Assembly (NCBI GenBank): GCA_035048485.1
Contig: CM068587.1
Coordinates: 55,780,288-55,844,287, forward strand
Length of the DNA: 64,000 nt
Reading direction: 5' to 3'
DNA from: Pteria penguin
Lineage: Eukaryota; Mollusca; Bivalvia; Pterioida; Pteriidae
Part shown: positions 7,656 to 14,300 of the stretch, piece after piece
Layout: each line of letters begins with the position of its first letter
Position numbering within the stretch: position 1 is the stretch's first letter
Notes under the pieces: generated by a model
The model's input: the letters and a program-made list of their open reading frames with translations, nothing else
Database searches by the model: none
What the model was told of the DNA's origin: nothing
Translations under genes and position numbers: made by a program

Positions 7656-8456
7656 ATGGCTCAACCGAGGTTTCCTACTGCTACTGTTACTGCTGGTTCT
7701 TCTGCTGCCTTCATAGACGAAACGAGCATGCATCCACCAGAGATTCCTACCAATTTCATTAAAGATTTGATGCGTGACGAAGGGATGCAGAACGATGATA
7801 CTCTCATGTTACCTTCGAACGAAGAGGCTCTACTGACTCAATTGAAGAGCCTCGTCGCACAGAAACATCAGGTCGAGATGCAGACCCTAAAAGAAAACCA
7901 AGATACCTTGACGAGTTCGCTAGCTACACTGCAAAAGACCGTGGAAGAAACCAAGCTAGAAACCGTGCAAATCAATGTAGGCATGGGTGAAATGAACTTA
8001 CACGTTGCTGATGCCCAAAATATGTTACGTGAGATCAAGAAACGAATGGCTAACACGAGGTATCACGATAATGATGGTGACGATGATACAGGCGAACCTA
8101 GCCGTAAGAAATTTAAATATAACACAGTGGAAACGAACACTCCTAATAATGTGTGTTTCCATTGTCAACAACCTGGACATTGGTTTAGACAGTGCCCTCA
8201 GAGACAACAACAACAAGCGAACAAGGGAAATTGTTTTCGATGTAACGAAGAAGGACATTGGGCTAACGAGTGTCCGCAGGCTCGACAACCATCTAGTCCT
8301 GTAATCACGGAACCACCGAGTCCGAAAACCACTCCGAGTATGCCTCCTCCGAAAACTCCTAACATGAAAGCTCCCAAGAAAGTAAAGATTGCAGAAAAAA
8401 AGGAGACGATACCCAAGAAAAAGATGACCAAGAAAAACATCGCTTTGATCATGTAA
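7656..8456 (+). CDS. Double CCHC zinc-knuckle protein
   Basis: 266 residues. The start codon has good context (ACAACCATGG). Residues 55-130 are a predicted coiled coil (heptad-like leucines). An acidic linker and a basic patch RKKFK (150-154) follow, then two zinc knuckles, C167-x2-C170-x4-H175-x4-C180 and C193-x2-C196-x4-H201-x4-C206. The tail is proline then lysine rich with likely nuclear signals. This is the architecture of a single-stranded nucleic-acid binding protein, reminiscent of retroviral nucleocapsid but with no retroviral context. In this element it could bind genome ends, replication intermediates or mRNA (inference). Transcribed divergently from the polymerase; AATAAA at 8666. 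Confidence 0.85.
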   Translation: MAQPRFPTATVTAGSSAAFIDETSMHPPEIPTNFIKDLMRDEGMQNDDTLMLPSNEEALLTQLKSLVAQKHQVEMQTLKENQDTLTSSLATLQKTVEETKLETVQINVGMGEMNLHVADAQNMLREIKKRMANTRYHDNDGDDDTGEPSRKKFKYNTVETNTPNNVCFHCQQPGHWFRQCPQRQQQQANKGNCFRCNEEGHWANECPQARQPSSPVITEPPSPKTTPSMPPPKTPNMKAPKKVKIAEKKETIPKKKMTKKNIALIM

Positions 8457-8700
8457 TGACATTATGTGTAAACAACAGAAAACATCTGTCGAGTATCCGA
8501 AATGACCAAACTTGGACGATGGAGACATCGCTCCGAGCCGTAATGGCAGAGTTTAAACAAAGTAGTGAGACAGATATTTTATTGATCATGTAATGACATT
8601 ATGTGTAAACGATATTTTTATTGATTATGTGTAAACGACAATTTTATTGATCATGTAATTATGTGAATAAAACATGTCTTACTTTATCTCTATCGTTTGT
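8457..8700 (+). terminator. Repetitive 3' UTR with AATAAA
   Basis: The last codons plus first UTR bases (TGATCATGTAATGACATTAT) recur at about 8584 and in shortened form at 8618 and 8648. AATAAA is at 8666-8671. So this gene uses an ordinary poly(A) signal, unlike the three small genes to its right. Confidence 0.6.
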
Positions 8701-8795
8701 CGTATTTTCTTAGTTAAGTTAAAAAAAAACTCGAGTTCTTTTCGTGACTGTGTGACGAAAATAGCTCGACCTTCACTTCTGAATACATGAAAAAA

Positions 8796-8833
8796 GGTGA
8801 TGCCTTTGACGTCCGCAATTTGACAGTATATAG
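8796..8833 (+). promoter_or_regulatory. Divergent copy of the element's promoter motif plus TATA box
   Basis: GGTGATGCCTTTGACGTCCGC (written in two parts: GGTGATGCC, TTTGACGTCCGC) at 8796-8816 resembles the four motifs at 9.9-10.2 kb. TATATAG follows at 8827-8833, 33 bases before the ATG, so the 5' UTR must be very short. Confidence 0.55.
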
Positions 8834-8865
8834 TCATTTACCGTGTATTAAGACTTCATTTCAAA

Positions 8866-9147
8866 ATGGATGTTGAAATAAGAGGTGTTATTACGTTCAG
8901 AGTGGGAGACGAGGATATCAGTATCCATATTGGTCATCCGGGACGGAACCCTAGGAGTTTGCTGTGGTGGAGGATATTTAGACAATTACTATCTAATATC
9001 CTCCATCACACCAACGAGCAGAACGACCAGGAAATGGGTGAGGAAGAAGAAGAAGAAATGATGGAGTATAGCAGGCAACAAGACCAAGAGATCGAAAGGC
9101 TGCTGAACTATGACCACCCAAGTTACCCTCCAGAGAGAGAAGAATGA
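8866..9147 (+). CDS. Small acidic protein with histone-type mRNA 3' end
   Basis: 93 residues, not recognised. The N-terminal 25 residues alternate hydrophobic and polar residues (beta-strand-like), followed by a tryptophan-containing helix (about 33-46) and a strongly acidic stretch of seven glutamates near residue 60. Own TATA box, ATG context AAAATGG. The stop is followed 23 bases later by a perfect histone-type stem-loop. Its layout, promoter motif and 3' end resemble the 102-residue gene at 10263, so the two may be distant duplicates or share a regulatory class. Function unknown. Confidence 0.7.
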   Translation: MDVEIRGVITFRVGDEDISIHIGHPGRNPRSLLWWRIFRQLLSNILHHTNEQNDQEMGEEEEEEMMEYSRQQDQEIERLLNYDHPSYPPEREE

Positions 9148-9170
9148 GAAGATTTTTAACATCATAAAAC

Positions 9171-9208
9171 GGCCCTTTTAAGGGCCAACCATATCTTTAG
9201 AAAAGTAA
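9171..9208 (+). terminator. Histone-mRNA-type 3' stem-loop with purine-rich downstream element
   Basis: GGCCCT-TTTA-AGGGCC (9171-9186) is a perfect six-base-pair stem with four-base loop, preceded by AAAAC and followed by AACCA. TAGAAAAGTAA follows 12 bases on. Size, stem sequence and flanks match the SLBP/U7-processed end of replication-dependent histone mRNAs; the loop is TTTA instead of the usual TTTC. Confidence 0.75.
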
Positions 9209-9380
9209 CCATAAGGTTGAAAACATTTAAACGAGTTCGTATCATTATTTCTAAAAAAAACTTATATTTTTTTACCCGTTATACATTATACAGAAAAAAA
9301 AAACTTACATTTTTATTCCTCGTCTTCTTTTATTTCCTGAAAAGTCATAGTAAATAATTGTTGCATTCAACAAATGACTA

Positions 9381-9416
9381 CTTTTCGTAAAACTTTGGGT
9401 GGTCCTTAAAAGGACC
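9381..9416 (-). terminator. Histone-mRNA-type 3' stem-loop (minus strand)
   Basis: On the minus strand GGTCCT-TTTA-AGGACC (9416-9401) is followed by ACCCAAAG, exactly the classical ACCCA flank, and ACGAAAAGTAG further on. It lies 22 bases after the stop of the glutamine-rich gene. Confidence 0.75.
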
Positions 9417-9438
9417 TTTTTATTTTGATGTTGTTGAT

Positions 9439-9861
9439 TTACATCTCTTCGTTTTCTTTATTTTCCAGCACTAGTTTCGCCAACTCCTTTAGGCAATTGC
9501 GTGTTTTCCCCAGCTCTTCTATCAACACTTTCTGGTTGGATTCCAGCACGTGAATCCGACGCTGCAGAGCTCTTGTTGATGTTAATCTGTTCTGTGAATA
9601 GTTTATCTTTGGCAGCGCCGGCAGGGCCAAGTTGGTGTTTTGCTGTTGCTTTTGCTGCTGTTGTTGTACCTGTGCCTGTGTCTGTTGTTGTTGCGGCTGG
9701 GCTTGCTGCTGCTGTGAAAGTTGTGCCTGTTGTTGTGGCTTTTGATTTACTGTAGTGGGGATAGATGTTGTTTGCCCCCCTCCTGCCTTTTCCTGCATAG
9801 CATCATCCTTCAATAACATCTCTAAGATGGTCTCAAAGTCGATATTGGTATTTAAACTCAT
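9439..9861 (-). CDS. Glutamine-rich coiled-coil protein
   Basis: 140 residues. Residues 24-78 are dominated by glutamine in short runs (transactivation-domain-like low complexity). Residues 90-140 form a leucine-heptad coiled coil (RALQRRIHVLESNQKVLIEE and onward). The combination suggests an oligomeric transcription or assembly factor; not recognised by family. TATA box on the minus strand at 9928-9935. It ends in a histone-type stem-loop. Transcribed divergently from the gene at 10263, sharing the motif-rich intergenic region. Confidence 0.7.
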   Translation of the reverse strand: MSLNTNIDFETILEMLLKDDAMQEKAGGGQTTSIPTTVNQKPQQQAQLSQQQQAQPQQQQTQAQVQQQQQKQQQNTNLALPALPKINYSQNRLTSTRALQRRIHVLESNQKVLIEELGKTRNCLKELAKLVLENKENEEM

Positions 9862-9927
9862 GTTTAATACGTAAATCTTGATTCGAAAAATCTCGATTCA
9901 AAACTGGCGCTTCTCTAGAAAAAATCT

Positions 9928-10208
9928 TATTTATACTGAAAAAAGGGTGTTTCCTTACACGTCCGCAAAAATGATAATATTTCAAGACTTTGTTTATGTT
10001 ACCAAAAAGGTGTTTCCTTACACGTCCGCAATTACAGTAAAATATTTCAAGACTTTGTCTTAGTACACTTAGGTTACCTAAAAGGTGTTTCCTTACACGT
10101 CCGCGTTTTATGGTAGATTGAATTTAAATTGTTTATGTTTTACATTAGAATGTTTATGTTACCAAAAAGGTGTTTCCTTACACGTCCGCGTTTACATTAG
10201 TATATATA
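9928..10208. promoter_or_regulatory. Divergent control region with four near-identical 21-base motifs
   Basis: TGTTTCCTTACACGTCCGC preceded by GG occurs at 9946-9966, 10009-10029, 10084-10104 and 10169-10189, all in plus orientation and preceded by A-runs. Partly repeated spacers carry ATATTTCAAGACTTTGT. TATA boxes flank it: minus TATAAATA (9928-9935) and plus TATATATA (10201-10208). It looks like a repeated binding site for one regulator. Confidence 0.75.
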
Positions 10209-10262
10209 CTTCAGAATATGTTCTAGTACTTTACCTGAAAAAATTTTATTTTTTTCGACAAC

Positions 10263-10571
10263 ATGGAAGCGAGTATCAGAATCACGATTGATTGGGAGAG
10301 GAGATTGATCTACACGATCCATGAGCCGGCCATAGGCCGTGTGATATTAAGAGAGCGAGAATCGGGCAATGATATCAAAATTGAGCCAGATCAGCCATTG
10401 AACGCAACAATCATCAAAAGAGAACCCGAGGAAGAGAGACAAGATCATCCACCCGGTAGGAGAAGTACACCACCCTGCCGGGTGGGTCACTTGGTAGATA
10501 GACTCCTCAATACTACAGTTAGACGAAGTGAGAGGAGAAAGGCACGTCGCCACTGCCCCTTATGCTGGTAA
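10263..10571 (+). CDS. Small protein with tandem IKxEP-type motifs and CPLC tail
   Basis: 102 residues, not recognised. Beta-like N-terminus (RITIDWERRLIYTI), then two candidate SUMO-attachment motifs: IKIEP (about 38-42) and IIKREPEEE (50-58), the second followed by acidic residues. The C-terminus is arginine rich and ends RRHCPLCW, a possible metal-binding or protein-docking tail. ATG context ACATGG, 55 bases after a TATA box. The stop is followed 20 bases later by a histone-type stem-loop. An early regulatory role is a guess from size, promoter and motif content. Confidence 0.7.
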   Translation: MEASIRITIDWERRLIYTIHEPAIGRVILRERESGNDIKIEPDQPLNATIIKREPEEERQDHPPGRRSTPPCRVGHLVDRLLNTTVRRSERRKARRHCPLCW

Positions 10572-10591
10572 GGGACAGGAAGAAAAAAAAC

Positions 10592-10628
10592 AGCCCTTTT
10601 AAGGGCTAACCATTTCTTTAGAAAAGTA
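10592..10628 (+). terminator. Histone-mRNA-type 3' stem-loop with downstream purine element
   Basis: AGCCCT-TTTA-AGGGCT (10592-10607), then AACCA and TTTAGAAAAGTAA. The downstream 13 bases are the same as those after the stem-loop at 9171, although the coding regions differ. Confidence 0.75.
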
Positions 10629-10639
10629 AACTCAAGGTT

Positions 10640-11277
10640 AACAAGTACAATTTCCACATTCAATCCAAGGTCAAGGACACTTTTTGAACTCATCTTTAAC
10701 CTACTATAGTACGTTTAGGTCAAATCAGTACATACTTTAGTACAATTAGGTCAACTCATTTTTTTGCATTATCGGGGATCGTTACACTACTAATGTCACA
10801 CATCTGGAATATGAATTGTGTCGTGCTAAATCACACGGTACCCATTTTACAAGACGAACGTGACCCCCAGTGTATTACGTGTTGACAATGTACCACGTGT
10901 TGACAACGTACATGTACCACGTATTGACTCTTAGGGAACAACCATTAGATTTTTATAAATAAATAAAAAAATTAGAAATAATAATCCGGCTCCTAAATTG
11001 GGCAAAAAAATATTCCGGCCGGCGAAAGTCTTCCTGCCCCGCCCCCTCCCCCCTAAAAATCAAATGGTTGCTCCTTTATTGTTCTGTGTAAACCAGACGT
11101 AACATTAGGTGTCTGTAATGAGTAAGCATCAACTGTTAGGGTAGCCACACCCGCAATGAATGCCCCCACACCCCTCCCCCTTTTTAAAGCTATATACTTC
11201 ACCACTGCGCACAAGAATTGACTGATTTTGAATTATAAGTGTCAAAGCAACACATCATATAGACAAGACATTGATAT

Positions 11278-11308
<31 letters not shown>

Positions 11309-11334
11309 TTTTACTTATTCATTTCTCCTTTTAG
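10640..11334. other. Probable element/host junction region, no gene
   Basis: Contains short repeats ending in TTAGGTCAA (about 10708 and 10747), three spaced copies of a (CAC/TAC)GTGTTGACAA-type motif (10876-10927), GC-rich low complexity near 11010-11050, and a (TTTA)n tract (11277-11311) leading into the acceptor of the receptor exon at 11335. Confidence 0.5.
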
Positions 11335-14300
11335 ACCGAGCCGTATCTGAGTAAATCGACGGACGCTAATGGAAACGTCTCTTACTATGGATACATTCCA
11401 GATCTGCTAGAGGAAATTCGCAACATCTATCCATTCGACTATACGTTTGAAATCCAGCAAATGTACGGCACGAGAGATGTAAACAATACATGGGTTGGAG
11501 CGATCGGTGACATAGTTAATGGCGTAAGTAAAGCGTAAAACGGTTTTCCCTAGGGCTACATGTTAATGGATTGAGAAGTTTCTATAGAAAAGAGTACCAT
11601 TTGAAGTTTCTATTATATTTCATTAAAATGAGAGCGCCCCCCCCCCCCTTTAAAGTAAAAACATCCCAAAAAATACAATACCTCACCGTGGCTTTTTCAT
11701 TTTCAAAATTTGCCTTGTTTGATCGTACCCTCAGTCCGCAGAAAGCGTACTCACTGAAAATACCTTGACCCTTAATATGAAAAATACTGACCCATTAAAT
11801 ACTGACCCATTAAATAAATTCTAATATTGTTACTTGTCAACAGATATTCCACATATAGCATTTCATTCAAAAAGATGTACCTGGCATTTATATCCAATCA
11901 GAAGCCTGCGATTTTTTATCCCGAGCAGGACTTAGGGTAGCAAAAACGCTTACATAACTCTAGTCAGGGTCAATTGGTACATTGATATCTTTATGCGAAT
12001 AATAAGGTTTGCGTTATTTATTTGGTCGGCAGAATAAAACGTGTGGATGATTCAGACTATTTATAAATAAACCGGCAAATTTGATACAGGTTGGGAAAAA
12101 TGTGTTTAGAGCCTTCAGACGACAGATCGGGGGTAAGGTTTAGTGCGGATCGTTTATGTAGTGTTTATATATGCTTGATATGTGTTCTATTTGATGAAGA
12201 AATGCGTAGAATCGTGCTGGCCATTCCGTTTCTCAAAGTTGCAAGTTAAATCAACGTAAGAATTGTGGTCCTAACATCAAAATAGGGCGATGTCTTTCAA
12301 ACAGATGCCGTCACTATATAAAATGATGCATCAAACAGATGTCGTCACCATATAAAACGATGCATCAGGTAAATGCCGTCACCATATAAAACGATGCACC
12401 AATTAGATGCCGTCACCATATAAAACAATGCATCAGGTAGATTCCGTCACCAGGTCGATGATGTCACCAGGTAGATCGTGTCATCAGGTAGATGCCGTCA
12501 CCAGGTAGATGCCGTCATCCGGTAGATGATGTCACCATACAAATACAACAATCTTGGCGTGACATGAAAGATGAAGCAAGATATTATACTTTTATTCAAA
12601 TCTAAGTGCTTACATACACTTGATTTGGCGTTCGAAGCACGATTTTCGTATCAATTTATTCACTGGTTTTTACATATTAAGATTTTGAATAAATGCCAGC
12701 ATAATATTAATCAAATTTAACTTATTTGTAATTCATTTTAGATAGATTTCTCAAATCTTCCATACACGAATTTAGACAAGTAAAACGATTTAAATATGGG
12801 AATTGGTTCTGGAATGACGCTTTTTTCTCATGTAAATTATTTTCAAATCTATTGGAAATTATTCTTAAAAAATGTCAAACGGTAAATGAAAACGTAAACA
12901 TTCAGACGGTACGTACCTATATACACTGCTTTTCTTAACATATGGTCTTTCATGATCATTTATGGAAGTATCTTTTATTTACTCGTCTCGAATATTACCT
13001 CGTTACATTTGTAAATTTATTCTTTTCTCAGGAATCCGACCTAGCAGCTTGTCCCCTCACCATCACATCAAAACGTATGAAGGCTGTGCAGTTTTCCATC
13101 CCATTCCAAAGAACAAATTTGGGTATAGTACGCCTGGTACCTGAACCAAGCGAGTCGTTCGATAGCAGATTTCTGAGAATATATCGACCCTTTGAATCGA
13201 GTGTGTGGTTGCTGGTGGCGGTGTCTTTCTTCGCTACAGGAATGGTGGTCTATATCATTTCCCGCTTTAATCCATATGAATGGCGCCGAATGGTACACGA
13301 CAGAGAAGCCACTATCAGAGAAGGGGAGTCTTTCACGTGTCCAAATTCGTTCTGGTTCATTATCAGTGCCAGCACGTTGCAAGGTAAAATTCTGCATTTA
13401 AAGTCACATGACGAATATTAACCAATGAGAGACGCTCATATGTCTTAAGTAAGACCAGTTCCGGTCCCCAACTATGAAATACATGCATCTAAACCGTTGA
13501 TAAGACCACTTGACTGCCATTAACCAATGATACAAGTATGTTCCCAAATTATCCACTTAAGATTCATGTCTTTACAAGAGTAGTATTATTTACGTATAAA
13601 CCTCTAAGCCGGATATACGTTCTGTAGACACCAAGATGAGTAGAGTCCTGATATAGGACTATTTCACTGTACTTATCCGTTTTGAAGTTTACATGTTGCA
13701 ACATTCTTTTATGAGTAGAGGCGCGAGAGATTCCGAATGCATGATGGGTTATGACTTTCGTTTTTATCATACGCCATAATGCAACTTTTCAGTATTCTTT
13801 TTACAAATACTGTTATAAATATTTTGAAATCCACATTTGAGTTCAATGAAGAAGTATACATAGATGATATATATTTAATTATTTTCTCATTTAAGATGAT
13901 AATCATGGTAAAACAAAAGATTAGAAAAAAAAGATTTTACTTAGAAATTAAAGATAAATCCCAAGAAGTATAAAACCAGTATCCCTCTCACGTTCATAAT
14001 AACTTGAACAATAAGATAAATCTGCATTTCGTAATACATTCTGTGAATACACATGTTTTAAAAATATACGTGCATTTCAGATCGAAACAGCGGAAATAAA
14101 TAAGTAACGCCTTTATTAAGATGGGAAAATATTATGCTTGGTTATAGCGACTAGAACTAATATTGTATTGTTATACCCTTAACACAATGTCCCTATATAA
14201 TTCATAGTGATTACCGGTCCAATATTTTTAACTGTAGGCCCTAGGGCCAACAGTAAAAAATATTGGACTGATGACGTCATTACTTATCATCTCGCTTTCA

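Larger units (their letters stand above)
1..10720. mobile_element. Polinton/adintovirus-like integrated DNA element (right part; left end outside window)
   Basis: A compact, almost intron-free block with a protein-primed family B polymerase, a packaging-type ATPase, a virion-type protein cassette and small TATA-driven genes. This is the gene content of Polinton/Maverick and adintovirus-like elements. Minus-strand genes run from about 7.4 kb to the left edge, and small genes fill 7.6-10.6 kb. No integrase, protease or recognisable major capsid gene is visible; they may lie beyond position 1. The right boundary is set only approximately, between the last stem-loop (10.6 kb) and about 10.95 kb, because the other terminal repeat cannot be seen. 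All ORFs are open except for one frame break between the polymerase and its upstream ORF, so the copy looks young. Element class is inferred from gene content. Confidence 0.88.
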
